Part shown: piece by piece, positions 1 through 8,268 of the stretch
Layout: each line of letters starts with the position of its first letter
Position numbering within the stretch: the first letter of the stretch is position 1
Position numbers and translations under genes: made by a program
Notes under the pieces: model-generated
What the model was told of the DNA's origin: nothing
What the model saw: the letters and a program-made list of their open reading frames with translations, nothing else
Databases searched by the model: none
NCBI GenBank assembly: GCA_965194505.1
Contig: OZ239144.1
Location: 1,736,001-1,800,000, forward strand
Direction: 5' to 3'
Source: Hahnella aquatica
GTDB taxonomy: Bacteria > Pseudomonadota > Gammaproteobacteria > Burkholderiales > Burkholderiaceae_A
Length of the DNA: 64,000 bases

Positions 1-973
1 GCTCCCATGGCTCTGGGATCATCATCATGACGGCGTGGGCCAGCGGATAGCCGGCAGCCACCAGCAGTTCCAGGCAGTTGTCGAAGGTGGCTGTGTCGGA
101 CTGGCCTGGAAAACTGATGGGGTAGAGCTTTTGAAGGTCGGCCCCCAGCACAGGAGACGCCATCACGCCCTCGCGGGCGCGCATCCAGTTGTAGTTCCCC
201 TTGACCGTGTTGATCTCCCCGTTGTGGGCCACCATGCGGTAGGGGTGGGCCAGCGGCCACTCGGGGAAGGTGTTGGTGGAGAAACGTTGATGCACCAGGG
301 CCAGGGCCGACTGACAGCGTGGGTCGGCAAGGTCTTTGTAGTAAATGCCGACCTGATCGGCCAGCAGCAAGCCTTTGTAGACAATCGTGCGGCTCGACAT
401 CGAGGGCACGTAGTACTCCTGGCCGTGCTGGAGTTGCAGCGATTGAATGGCACTGGAGGCCGTTTTGCGAATGACGTAGAGCTTGCGCTCCAGGGCGTCC
501 TGCACCACGACATCGGCACCTCGGCCAATAAAAATCTGACGAATCAAGGGCTCTTTCGCGCGCACCCGCGGCGACATGGGCATGCCGGCATCCGTGGGCA
601 CATCGCGCCAGCCCAGCACCACCTGGCCCTCGGCTGCCACCGCCCGCTCTAGGGCCCGCTCACAGGCCAGGCGGGAGGCGTGCTCCTTCGGAAGGAAGAC
701 CATGCCAACCCCGTACTCGCCCGGTGGCGGGAGGGTGACGCCCTCTTTTTGCATCTCCTCGCGCAGATAGGCGTCGGGAATTTGAATCAGGATGCCGGCG
801 CCATCGCCCATGAGGGCGTCCGCGCCCACCGCGCCTCGGTGGTCGAGGTTCTTGAGAATCAAGAGCCCCTGCTCAACGATGCTGTGCGACTTCTGGCCCT
901 TGATGTGGGCCACAAAGCCCACACCACAGGCGTCGTGCTCATGGGCGGGGTTGTAGAGGCCGGCTGAAAACAT
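1..973 (-). CDS. gltB: Glutamate synthase (NADPH) large subunit, N-terminal part, cut by the window edge
   Basis: The minus strand reads open from an ATG at 973 to the window edge (324 codons). The start encodes MFSAGLYNPAHEHDACGVGF, with Cys16 as the expected N-terminal nucleophile exposed by propeptide removal; it hydrolyses glutamine in the class II glutamine amidotransferase domain. The following HRGAVGAD, GDGAGIL and HQRFSTNTFPEWPLAHPYR-type motifs are those of GltB. The large subunit makes glutamate from glutamine and 2-oxoglutarate with GltD, which would lie outside the window. GGGAG is placed before the ATG. The FMN/FeS synthase part is not visible. Confidence 0.95.
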   Translation of the reverse strand, partial: MFSAGLYNPAHEHDACGVGFVAHIKGQKSHSIVEQGLLILKNLDHRGAVGADALMGDGAGILIQIPDAYLREEMQKEGVTLPPPGEYGVGMVFLPKEHASRLACERALERAVAAEGQVVLGWRDVPTDAGMPMSPRVRAKEPLIRQIFIGRGADVVVQDALERKLYVIRKTASSAIQSLQLQHGQEYYVPSMSSRTIVYKGLLLADQVGIYYKDLADPRCQSALALVHQRFSTNTFPEWPLAHPYRMVAHNGEINTVKGNYNWMRAREGVMASPVLGADLQKLYPISFPGQSDTATFDNCLELLVAAGYPLAHAVMMMIPEPWE

Positions 974-1008
974 GGGGTGCTCCCGAACGAAATGAATTTG
1001 AGGGGGCA

Positions 1009-1037
1009 ATTATCCAGGGCCGGCCCATGGGGTGCAA
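1009..1037 (-). promoter_or_regulatory. Candidate sigma70 promoter of gltB
   Basis: On the minus strand TTGCAC (1032-1037) is followed after 17 bp by GATAAT (1009-1014), which matches the -10 consensus at five of six positions. It lies 36 nt upstream of the gltB ATG. The -35 element is weak. No mapping data are available. Confidence 0.4.
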
Positions 1038-1071
1038 AGGAAAAGGACCTCCAAACCCCTTCGAGGATGGA

Positions 1072-1094
1072 TTTTAATTGGGGTCAGAACAAAT
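1072..1094 (-). repeat. REP-like element, copy B
   Basis: Minus strand reads TTTGTTCTGACCCCAATTAA, matching copy A at 1121-1144 at about 16 of 22 positions with the shared core TTTG-T-TG-CCC-AATT. It lies just downstream of the RAYT-like gene. Short TCTGACCCC/AATT elements flanking such transposase genes are common in proteobacterial genomes, so I read the pair as remnants of its cognate repeat. Confidence 0.5.
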
Positions 1095-1120
1095 AAAAGA
1101 CGGCGAAAGCAACGCAGCCC

Positions 1121-1144
1121 ATTAAATTAGGGACACATCAAAAT
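1121..1144 (-). repeat. REP-like element, copy A, overlapping the end of the RAYT-like gene
   Basis: Minus strand reads TTTGATGTGTCCCTAATTTA, in direct orientation to copy B, 49 bp away. It supplies the last codons (FDVSLI) and the TAA stop of the transposase-like gene, so the protein's end was apparently rewritten by a repeat insertion or by decay into it. Confidence 0.5.
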
Positions 1145-1862
1145 TCGTGAGACTTGGATCCAATGGGGTCTTGCCCGCAGGGCGGCCACGCGGCCGCACG
1201 ACCCAGGCCTCGCGCTCCTCGGCCGGCAGCCGCGTCCAGGCCTCTCGCCCCAGGAGCGGCCAGCCCATCGACAGGCCACGGGCCACCCCGTCGAGCACCC
1301 TGGGCGACAAAGGTTCTCGCAGCAGTCGCATAAATGCCGCCTCTCGCTCGAAAGGCGTGTTGCCCAGGGCCCAGTAACCCTGCACCGGCTTGATGTTCAC
1401 GAATCGGGCGGGGGGTTGCTGGCCCGCGAGCAGCCCTGCACTCGACCATAGCCAGTCCAGGGGGTCCCCGCAGAGACCCGCCCGCACAGACTGCCAGGCC
1501 ATCCAGACCAGGGCGTCGACCCCATGGGCCGACGGATCCACCCAGTAGCTTCGATACCGGCCCGCCCAGGGCGTCCCGGATCGTCGCCATCGGGCATTGA
1601 ACCGCCGCACATAACGCCGGCCCACCTGCTGGACGACATCGGCCATGGCGCGGGGCCGTTGTGGCGTGACCAGCCAGTGGGCCTCACGGCCCACCACCGC
1701 CCAGCCATGCACAAAGAGACCCAGGCCCAAGGCGGCCTCAAAGAAAATCTGCTCGTAGGCCTCTCGGTCCTCCGCATCCAGGCAAAAAGAGGCGTCCCCG
1801 TGGCCCGACTGGGCCAGGTGGTAGCAGCGTCCGGCCACCACCTGACGAGGGCGCCGTGCCAC
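1122..1862 (-). CDS. REP-associated tyrosine transposase (RAYT, IS200-like Y1) homologue, probably catalytically inactive
   Basis: A 246-aa protein starting at GTG, 9 nt after the aroB stop. The RAYT fold is visible: N-terminal MARRPRQVVAGRCYHLAQSGHGDASF, then FVHGWAVVGREAHWLVTPQ where the HUH motif should be, RRSGTPWAGRYRS, SVRAGL, and a C-terminal YWALGNTPFEREAAF block. By eye the first HUH histidine is Glu and only the second His remains. The catalytic-Tyr block, usually Y-I-x-x-N-P-V-K/R-x-G, reads W-M-A-W-Q-S-V-R-A-G, so Tyr is Trp and the NP is lost. The family cuts single-stranded REP sequences. Here it may be domesticated or decaying. It occupies the aroB-gltB interval, where many Burkholderiales carry a dGTPase gene. 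Confidence 0.8.
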   Translation of the reverse strand: MARRPRQVVAGRCYHLAQSGHGDASFCLDAEDREAYEQIFFEAALGLGLFVHGWAVVGREAHWLVTPQRPRAMADVVQQVGRRYVRRFNARWRRSGTPWAGRYRSYWVDPSAHGVDALVWMAWQSVRAGLCGDPLDWLWSSAGLLAGQQPPARFVNIKPVQGYWALGNTPFEREAAFMRLLREPLSPRVLDGVARGLSMGWPLLGREAWTRLPAEEREAWVVRPRGRPAGKTPLDPSLTNFDVSLI

Positions 1863-1871
1863 TCCTGATCC

Positions 1872-3014
1872 TCAGGCGGCGAGCTGCTGGCTCTGGGCGA
1901 TGGCCTGCGCAACCACCGGCGCGGGCACCGGCTGGAGGGCCGCATCGCCGAGACCCTTGAGCACGATGTAGCGCACCTGACCAGCCGCCGCTTTTTTGTC
2001 GTGGGCCATCCACGCCAGGTAGGCCTCGCTCGACCAATCCGGGGGCACCACGGGCAGGCCAGCGGCTGCCACCAGGCGCCGAATGCGATCTCGGTCGGCC
2101 ACGGCCAATTGGCCCAACTGCTCCGACAGACAGGCCGCCATGACCATGCCACAGCCCACGGCCTCGCCATGAAGCCACTGGCCATAGCCCATGCCAGCCT
2201 CAATGGCATGGCCAAAGGTGTGGCCGAAATTTAGAATCGCGCGACGGCCAGACGACTCTCGCTCATCCTGTGCCACCACCATGGCCTTGATCTGACAAGA
2301 CCGCTCGATCGCATGGGCCAGGGCTGCAGGGGCGCGGGCCCGCAGGGCGGGCATCTGCGCCTCGAGCCACTCAAAAAAGGCTCGGTCCAGGCTTGCGCCG
2401 TACTTGATGATCTCCGCCAGGCCCGCGGAGAGTTCCCGCTCGGGAAGGGTCTGCAGCACGGTCATGTCAATGAGCACGGCCTGCGGCTGGTAGAAGGCAC
2501 CGATCATGTTCTTGCCCAGGGGATGATTCACCCCGGTCTTGCCGCCCACGGATGAATCCACCTGAGACAGCAAGGTGGTGGGCACCTGCACGAGGGCCAC
2601 GCCACGCTGGTAACAGGCTGCGGCAAAGCCAGCCATGTCACCCACAACACCGCCGCCCAGGGCCACCACGGTGGCGCCCCGCTCCATCCGATGCTCCATC
2701 ATGGCGTCGAAGACCGTGCCCAGCACCGCCATGGTCTTGTGGACCTCACCGTCCGGAAGCGTGATCAGGATGGGCTCCAAGCCCTCCTGCCGAAGCGTTG
2801 CCAAAAGGCGATCGGCATACAAAGGGCCCACGGTATCGTTGGTGACCACGGCCACCTGCCGGCCGGCCACGACCGAGCGCCACAGGCTGCCCTGGCCCAG
2901 AAGCCCCTCACCAATCCAGATGGGGTAGCTGCGATCACCCAAAGACACATTCACCGTGGCCATGAGGCCGGGCAAGGTTGTCGGGGAGCGTTGCTGGAAC
3001 GTCTCTTTGTTCAT
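1872..3014 (-). CDS. aroB: 3-dehydroquinate synthase
   Basis: 380 aa. Converts DAHP to 3-dehydroquinate in the shikimate pathway using NAD+ and a divalent metal. The NAD/phosphate-binding run GGGVVGDMAGFAAACYQRG, the PDGEVHKT motif and the metal-ligand region GHTFGHAIEAGMGYGQWLHGEA are intact. The chosen ATG overlaps the aroK stop (ATGA) and has AAAGGA upstream; an internal ATG at 2960 (MATVNVSLGDRSYPI) matches the usual family N terminus but lacks a clear ribosome site. Co-transcribed with aroK. Confidence 0.97.
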   Translation of the reverse strand: MNKETFQQRSPTTLPGLMATVNVSLGDRSYPIWIGEGLLGQGSLWRSVVAGRQVAVVTNDTVGPLYADRLLATLRQEGLEPILITLPDGEVHKTMAVLGTVFDAMMEHRMERGATVVALGGGVVGDMAGFAAACYQRGVALVQVPTTLLSQVDSSVGGKTGVNHPLGKNMIGAFYQPQAVLIDMTVLQTLPERELSAGLAEIIKYGASLDRAFFEWLEAQMPALRARAPAALAHAIERSCQIKAMVVAQDERESSGRRAILNFGHTFGHAIEAGMGYGQWLHGEAVGCGMVMAACLSEQLGQLAVADRDRIRRLVAAAGLPVVPPDWSSEAYLAWMAHDKKAAAGQVRYIVLKGLGDAALQPVPAPVVAQAIAQSQQLAA

Positions 3015-3562
3015 GTCACGTCCTTTTCGGAGGGTGCGGCCAGGCCCTCGGCCACCAGCCGCGCTTCGATCTGGCCAAGCACCTGGGCCAAGGAGCCTTT
3101 GGTGCTCGAGACCACATGGTCTGCCAGGCCACGGTAGATCGGGTCGCGAACCGCATGCAATTCCTCAATTTTGGCGCGCGGATCGTCGGCCTGGGTGAGC
3201 AGGGGCCGGGATTGGTCAGTCTTCAAGCGCGTCCAGAGCAGCCGAGGGTCGGCCTCCAGGTAAATCACAAAGCCTTTGGAAAGGGCCTGCTGGTTTTCGG
3301 GCGCCATCGGGGCACCGCCCCCGGTGGTCACGATAAGGTCTTGTCGGGCCATGATCTCGTCGACCACTTTGGACTCCCGCCGCCGGAAACCCTCCTCGCC
3401 CTCCACCTCAAAGATAACGGCCACCGAGGTGCCGCATCGCTGCTCGATCTCTTGGTCGGTGTCCACCATGGCTCGTCCGATTCGCTGCGAGAGTCGCCGA
3501 CCCACGGTCGTCTTGCCCGCACCCATCAAGCCGATGAGAACGATGTTTCGATGTGCGTCCAT
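3011..3562 (-). CDS. aroK: Shikimate kinase
   Basis: 183 aa P-loop kinase that phosphorylates shikimate at the 3-OH with ATP. Walker A GLMGAGKTTVGR is at residues 11-22; the shikimate-binding DTDQEIE, GEEGFRRRE and TTGGGAP blocks follow, and the lid arginine lies in SRPLL. First gene of the aroK-aroB unit, divergent from ponA with only 40 bp between the starts. In many beta- and gammaproteobacteria a pilMNOPQ block separates ponA from aroK; it is absent here. Confidence 0.97.
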   Translation of the reverse strand: MDAHRNIVLIGLMGAGKTTVGRRLSQRIGRAMVDTDQEIEQRCGTSVAVIFEVEGEEGFRRRESKVVDEIMARQDLIVTTGGGAPMAPENQQALSKGFVIYLEADPRLLWTRLKTDQSRPLLTQADDPRAKIEELHAVRDPIYRGLADHVVSSTKGSLAQVLGQIEARLVAEGLAAPSEKDVT

Positions 3563-3602
3563 CTTCGGGGTCTGAGTCTATCAGGCGATACACTTGTGGC
3601 GT

Positions 3603-5885
3603 ATGCGCCTGCTTCTTAAAGCCCTCGCCGTGGGCTTCTTCGGTCTCATCGCCCTGGCTGGGCTGGTGGGGCTCGTCTGGGCCATGGCGTCGCCTCGACT
3701 GCCCGAGGTTCTCGCCCTGTCCGACTACCGCCCGAAGCTGCCCCTGCGGGTCATGACGGCCGACGGTGTGCTCATTGGAGAATTCGGTGAGGAACGGCGA
3801 AGCGTGGTGCGCTTCAACGAGGTACCCCGCTCCCTCATCGATGCCATCTTGGCCGCCGAGGACGACCGCTTCTTCGAGCACAGCGGCATCGACATCCAGG
3901 GCATCTTCCGGTCGGCCGGCGCCAACCTCATGTCTGCCAGCAAGGCCCAGGGCGCGAGCACCATCACCATGCAGGTGGCGCGCAACTTTTATTTGTCCTC
4001 CGACAAAACGTTCTTGCGCAAGATTTATGAAGTCTTGCTCGCCCTGAAGATTGAGCAGCAGCTCACCAAATCGCAGATTCTCGAGCTCTACATCAACCAA
4101 ATCTTCCTGGGCCGCCGGGCCTACGGCTTTGCATCGGCCGCCCAGATTTATTTCGGCAAGCCCATTCAGCGACTCACCATCGCCGAGGCGGCCATGCTCG
4201 CGGGCCTTCCCAAGGCGCCATCGGCCTTCAACCCCGTGGTCAATCCTCGGCGGGCCAAGGCGAGACAGGAATACATCCTCGGGCGCATGCGCAAGCTTGA
4301 CATGATCAGCGACGGCCAATTCGTGAAGGCCATGAAGGAGCAGCTTCGCGTGATCGGGCGCAGCGACGACTACAGCATCAACGCGGCCTATCTGGCCGAG
4401 ATGGTTCGACAGCAGCTCTACAGCGAGTTTCAGGAGGGCACCTACAGCCGAGGCCTCACGGTCTTCACCACGATTCGGGCCGATGAGCAGCGCGCCGCCC
4501 ACGCAGCCCTGCGCAGCGCCCTGATAGAGTTCGACCGCCGTCAGGGCTGGCGGGGGCCCGAGGGCCGGATTGAACTCCCCGCCAACCGGGCTGAAGAGAT
4601 CGAAGATGCTGTGGAAGATGCCTTGGCCGATCGCCCAGACAGCGACGGGCTCTTCACGGCCGTGGTCACCAGCACGCTGGCCCAGGAGGTTCGTGTCATG
4701 CGTGCGCGGGGCCGCGAGTTTGTCATTGGTGCCGAAGGCCTCAAGTTTGCCGCCAAGGGGCTCGAGCCCAACGCGCCTGCAAACTTAAAGATTGGTCGGG
4801 GCGCCATTGTTCGCATTGCGCTCATGGCCAGCGGTGAATGGGAACTTACCCAGGTTCCCTTGGTTGAGGGCGCCTTCGTGGCCCTGCAGAACGACACCGG
4901 GGCGGTGCGCGCCCTGGTGGGAGGCTTTGACTTCCGGCGCAGCAAGTTCAACCACGTGACCCAGGCCTACCGTCAGCCAGGCTCCACCCTGAAGCCTTTC
5001 ATTTATGCGGCCGCCCTGGAACGGGGTTACTCGGGCACCACCCTCATCAATGACGCCCTCGTCACCTTCGATCCTGGCATCACCGGAGGCCAGGAGTGGA
5101 ACCCCAAGAACTACGACGGCCAGTACGACGGTGCCATCACGCTTCGGCAGGCCCTGGCCAAGTCCAAGAACATGGTCTCGATCCGACTGCTTCACGCCAT
5201 CGGGCCACGGGCCGGCCAGAACTACCTCAGCCGTTTCGGATTTGAATCCTCCAAGAACCCGCCCTACCTCACACTGGCCCTCGGTGCGGGCGCTGTCACC
5301 CCCATGCAAATGGCCACCGGCTATGCGGCCTTTGCCAATGGCGGCTATCGGGTGACGCCCTACTTCATCGACCGCGTCATCGATGAACATGGCAACCTGC
5401 TCTCACGCAATGAGCCTGCCAGGGCCGGAGGGGACGCGCCCCGAATCATCGATGAACGCTATGCCTTCATTGCCCACTCCCTGTTGCAGGAGGTGGTTCG
5501 GTCCGGGACGGCACGAAAGGCGCTCTCCCTGGGCCGAACCGATCTGGCGGGCAAGACAGGCACCACCAACGACGCGCAGGATGCATGGTTCGCGGGCTAC
5601 CACAGCCAGTTCGCGGCCGTGGCCTGGATTGGCTATGACCAGCCGCGCTCCCTGGGCGAGCGGGAGACCGGTGGTGGGCTCGCCCTGCCGGTCTGGATCT
5701 CATTCGTATCCGAAACCAGCAAGCGCATTCCACAGCGGGCATGGCCCGTTCCTGCGGGTGTGATTCGGATCGGCAACGAGTACTACACCAGTGGCAACCT
5801 GCCGGGTGTTGGCGTGGAATCACTTGGCTTTGCGGCGGGAGATGCCCCCGGAGACGTCGCCCCTAGACCCCCCGGCGGCAACTGA
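3603..5885 (+). CDS. ponA: Penicillin-binding protein 1A, bifunctional murein glycosyltransferase/transpeptidase
   Basis: 760 aa from the ATG at 3603; an in-frame TTG at 3594 adds three residues. One N-terminal membrane anchor (about residues 5-28) is followed by a GT51 glycosyltransferase domain with EDDRFFEHSGID (catalytic Glu86), GASTITMQVARN and a QIFLG motif. The class A transpeptidase has the SxxK motif STLK (Ser461, Lys464), SKN near 525 and KTGTTND near 655. An OB-like insert lies between the domains. It polymerises and crosslinks peptidoglycan at the outer face of the inner membrane. Its stop is one base from the convergent cyaY stop. Confidence 0.97.
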   Translation: MRLLLKALAVGFFGLIALAGLVGLVWAMASPRLPEVLALSDYRPKLPLRVMTADGVLIGEFGEERRSVVRFNEVPRSLIDAILAAEDDRFFEHSGIDIQGIFRSAGANLMSASKAQGASTITMQVARNFYLSSDKTFLRKIYEVLLALKIEQQLTKSQILELYINQIFLGRRAYGFASAAQIYFGKPIQRLTIAEAAMLAGLPKAPSAFNPVVNPRRAKARQEYILGRMRKLDMISDGQFVKAMKEQLRVIGRSDDYSINAAYLAEMVRQQLYSEFQEGTYSRGLTVFTTIRADEQRAAHAALRSALIEFDRRQGWRGPEGRIELPANRAEEIEDAVEDALADRPDSDGLFTAVVTSTLAQEVRVMRARGREFVIGAEGLKFAAKGLEPNAPANLKIGRGAIVRIALMASGEWELTQVPLVEGAFVALQNDTGAVRALVGGFDFRRSKFNHVTQAYRQPGSTLKPFIYAAALERGYSGTTLINDALVTFDPGITGGQEWNPKNYDGQYDGAITLRQALAKSKNMVSIRLLHAIGPRAGQNYLSRFGFESSKNPPYLTLALGAGAVTPMQMATGYAAFANGGYRVTPYFIDRVIDEHGNLLSRNEPARAGGDAPRIIDERYAFIAHSLLQEVVRSGTARKALSLGRTDLAGKTGTTNDAQDAWFAGYHSQFAAVAWIGYDQPRSLGERETGGGLALPVWISFVSETSKRIPQRAWPVPAGVIRIGNEYYTSGNLPGVGVESLGFAAGDAPGDVAPRPPGGN

Positions 5886-5886
5886 A

Positions 5887-6207
5887 TCAGGTGAAATGAA
5901 GTCCCGTGAGGGCCCGAGCATGCGAGAGCGTGACCGCCTTGAATTCGCCATGTCCTCGCGTGTCCTCCCAGTGGTCGTCGTGCCAGACAAAATGATGTGC
6001 ACCCTGCCTGGAGGCCAGCCAGAGCTGTTGCGTGGGCGCCTGTGCATTCACGATGATCGACGGGCCGGACTCCAATTCCACTTCCAGAACAGGCCCGCTG
6101 CGATGGCACTCGAGGGCAAGGTCGTGTTCTGAGTTCCATCGGTCCACGGTGTCTTCCAGCCAGCGAAAGGCCGCTTCTATTTTTTGAAGATAATCGGATT
6201 CGTTCAT
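5887..6207 (-). CDS. cyaY: Frataxin-family iron-sulfur cluster assembly protein CyaY
   Basis: 106 aa beginning MNESDYLQKIEAAFRWLEDTVD, with an acidic first helix and the frataxin sheet (LEVELESGPSIIVNAQAPTQQLWLASRQGAHHF). CyaY binds iron and modulates IscS in Fe-S cluster assembly. The start is the ATG at 6207; a longer open frame upstream runs antisense over the lptM-lysA region and is not coding. Convergent with ponA and divergent from lptM with 9 bp between starts, the usual cyaY/lptM-lysA arrangement. Confidence 0.93.
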   Translation of the reverse strand: MNESDYLQKIEAAFRWLEDTVDRWNSEHDLALECHRSGPVLEVELESGPSIIVNAQAPTQQLWLASRQGAHHFVWHDDHWEDTRGHGEFKAVTLSHARALTGLHFT

Positions 6208-6216
6208 ACTCAAGCG

Positions 6217-6405
6217 ATGGTTTCGTTCATGTGCAAGAAGACTAACCGCTGCCCTCCCCGCGCGCTGCAACCAACCCTTCGCGCCATCGGATTTTGCCTG
6301 GTGGTGGCCACCATGGGCTGTGGGCAGAAGGGCCCCTTGGTCATGCCCACCCCCCAGTATCCGGCGCCCGCCGCGCCGGGGGCTCCTTCCAGCACCACCC
6401 CGTGA
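6217..6405 (+). CDS. lptM: Small LPS-translocon maturation lipoprotein (LptM/YifL-like)
   Basis: About 62 aa. A basic N region (CKKTNRCPPRALQPTLR) leads to a hydrophobic segment and the lipobox-like VATMGC; the mature end starts CGQKGPLVMP, the hallmark of the LptM/YifL family, then a Pro/Ala-rich tail. The family helps LptD form correct disulfides. The start is uncertain (ATG 6217 or 6229). It overlaps lysA by GTGA. Confidence 0.8.
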   Translation: MVSFMCKKTNRCPPRALQPTLRAIGFCLVVATMGCGQKGPLVMPTPQYPAPAAPGAPSSTTP

Positions 6406-7697
6406 CCCTTGAGTCCAGCATCCTGCCGGACGCCTTCGGTCGGGATGCCGAGGGCCAGTTGCACTGCGAGGGCCTGCGCCTCTCCAGCCTGGCGCAGGCA
6501 CACGGCACCCCCCTCTATGTCTACAGCGCCCGGGCCATCCGGCAGGCGTATCGCGCCTTTGCCGCCGCAGCCTCTGCCGAACAGCCCCTGTCGGTCTGTT
6601 ATGCCGTCAAGGCCAACCCCACCCTCGGCATTCTCAAGCTTCTTGCGCAAGAAGGTGCAGGCTTTGACATCGTCTCCGAGGGTGAATTGTTTCGAGTGCT
6701 CAAGGCAGGCGGACAGGCCAGCCAGTGTGTATTCTCGGGTGTGGGCAAGCGCGACCAAGAACTCGCCGAAGCCCTGCGCGCGGGTGTGGGCTGCATCAAT
6801 GTCGAGAGCATCGATGAGCTTCACCAACTGTCGGCCGTGGCCAGCGCAAGCGGGCAGCGTGCGCCCATCTCCATTCGAGTCAATCCCGACATCGACCCCA
6901 AGACACATCCCTACATTTCCACTGGCCTCAAGGAGAATAAGTTCGGCGTGCCCATCGGAGAGGCCCTCGACGCCTACCGGCTTGCCCATACCCTGCCGGG
7001 CCTTGAGATTCATGGAGTCGATTGCCACATTGGCTCGCAGATCACCTCACTGCCGCCCTTCCTGGAGGCCACGGAGCGGGTGCTGGCCTTCGTGGACACC
7101 TTGGCTGCTGAGGGCATTCAGGTTGCGCACATCGACCTGGGCGGCGGCCTGGGCATTCGTTACCACGATGAGTCGCCCCCATCGGCCACAGACCTGCTCG
7201 AGGCCGTCAAGGCCTCTGTGGCCGGCTGGTCCAAAGGACGTCAGCAGCCGGTGCCCAGGCTGGTCTTCGAGTTTGGCCGTGCCATTGTCGGGCAGGCCGG
7301 CGTGCTGCTCACACAGGTCTGCTTTCTCAAGCCCGGTGCGTCAAAGAACTTCGCCATCATCGATGCGGGTATGAATGACCTCATGCGGCCGGCCCTCTAT
7401 GAAGCCTGGCACGAGGTCTTCCCCGTCTCAAGCCATTCAACCGCCCCAACCCTGCAGTGGGATGTGGTGGGGCCGGTCTGCGAGAGTGGCGACTGGCTGG
7501 CAAGAGACCGCGCGTTGTCGCTGGTCCGAGGCGACCTGCTCGTGCTGGCCTCGGCGGGTGCTTATGGATCCTCCATGGCCTCGAACTACAACAGCCGGCC
7601 ACGGCCCGCAGAGATTCTCATCGAGGAGGACGGCGAGGTCCAGGTCATACGGGCCCGCGAGCGCCTCGACGATTTGATCCGGGGCGAACCCGTCTAA
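6402..7697 (+). CDS. lysA: Diaminopimelate decarboxylase
   Basis: 431 aa, PLP-dependent fold III enzyme making L-lysine from meso-DAP. The PLP lysine is in CYAVKANPTLGILKLL, the HIGSQI and GGGLGI motifs bind phosphate and substrate, and CESGD supplies the partner-subunit cysteine; DAGMNDLMRPALYEAWHE and ASAGAYGSSMASNYNSRPRPAE are typical. The GTG at 6402 is chosen because it overlaps the lptM stop (GTGA) and gives the normal family length. Its last 53 nt overlap the convergent msrQ. Confidence 0.96.
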   Translation: MTLESSILPDAFGRDAEGQLHCEGLRLSSLAQAHGTPLYVYSARAIRQAYRAFAAAASAEQPLSVCYAVKANPTLGILKLLAQEGAGFDIVSEGELFRVLKAGGQASQCVFSGVGKRDQELAEALRAGVGCINVESIDELHQLSAVASASGQRAPISIRVNPDIDPKTHPYISTGLKENKFGVPIGEALDAYRLAHTLPGLEIHGVDCHIGSQITSLPPFLEATERVLAFVDTLAAEGIQVAHIDLGGGLGIRYHDESPPSATDLLEAVKASVAGWSKGRQQPVPRLVFEFGRAIVGQAGVLLTQVCFLKPGASKNFAIIDAGMNDLMRPALYEAWHEVFPVSSHSTAPTLQWDVVGPVCESGDWLARDRALSLVRGDLLVLASAGAYGSSMASNYNSRPRPAEILIEEDGEVQVIRARERLDDLIRGEPV

Positions 7698-8268
7698 GCA
7701 TCACAATGATCATCAGGGCCAGCGCCGCGAGCGCTGGCTCGAGGAAGTCGTTCTTACCCGCCTTGTGCAGCACGTAATGCACAAGGGCCAGGCCCACCAC
7801 GGGCCAGACCAAACGGTGCAACATTTTCCAGTTCTTGCCAAGCCTGAGCATGCTCCATCGGTTGGAGGTCAACGCCAGGGGCAGCATGATCAATAGCGCC
7901 AGAAGACCCACCGTCACAAATGGCCGCTGGAAGGCGTCGACCACGAGTGCGGGCCAGACCAGGTCGTGCTCAAACTGGGCATAGGCCAGGAGATGAATGC
8001 CCGCATAGAAGATGGCCCAGAGGCCGAGCATGCGCCGGGCCGCCAGCACGCCCGGCCAGAGGGTGCGCTGGAGCACCGGCACGAGCAGCACCAGCCAGAG
8101 CAGCACCAGGGTCTGTCGACCAAGGCCCCGAAGAATTTCCTCTTGGGGATTGGCGCCCAGGCTGTCGAGCAGCAGGCGCACCAAAAGCTCGAGCAGTGGC
8201 CCCGCAGCCCAGCACCAAAGGCTTAGGTAGAGCGGGTTAATAGAAACGGCGGAGGTCCATCCCGGCAT
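7645..8268 (-). CDS. msrQ: Heme-binding membrane subunit of the MsrPQ methionine sulfoxide reductase
   Basis: About 207 aa from ATG 8268 (an ATG at 8292 would add 8 residues). Ferric-reductase-like membrane protein with five to six hydrophobic segments. Candidate heme histidines lie in GIHLLAY and in LHRLVWPVVGLALVHYVLH. It passes electrons from the quinone pool or flavin to periplasmic MsrP. The start lies inside the end of msrP (32-nt overlap), so the two are translationally coupled. The 3' end overlaps lysA on the other strand. Confidence 0.9.
   Translation of the reverse strand: MPGWTSAVSINPLYLSLWCWAAGPLLELLVRLLLDSLGANPQEEILRGLGRQTLVLLWLVLLVPVLQRTLWPGVLAARRMLGLWAIFYAGIHLLAYAQFEHDLVWPALVVDAFQRPFVTVGLLALLIMLPLALTSNRWSMLRLGKNWKMLHRLVWPVVGLALVHYVLHKAGKNDFLEPALAALALMIIVMLRRVRPGSNRRGARGPV

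Noticed and set aside
3563..3602. Divergent promoters between aroK and ponA
   Set aside because: Only partial -10-like TAGACT and TACACT are visible in 40 bp, without supporting -35 elements.
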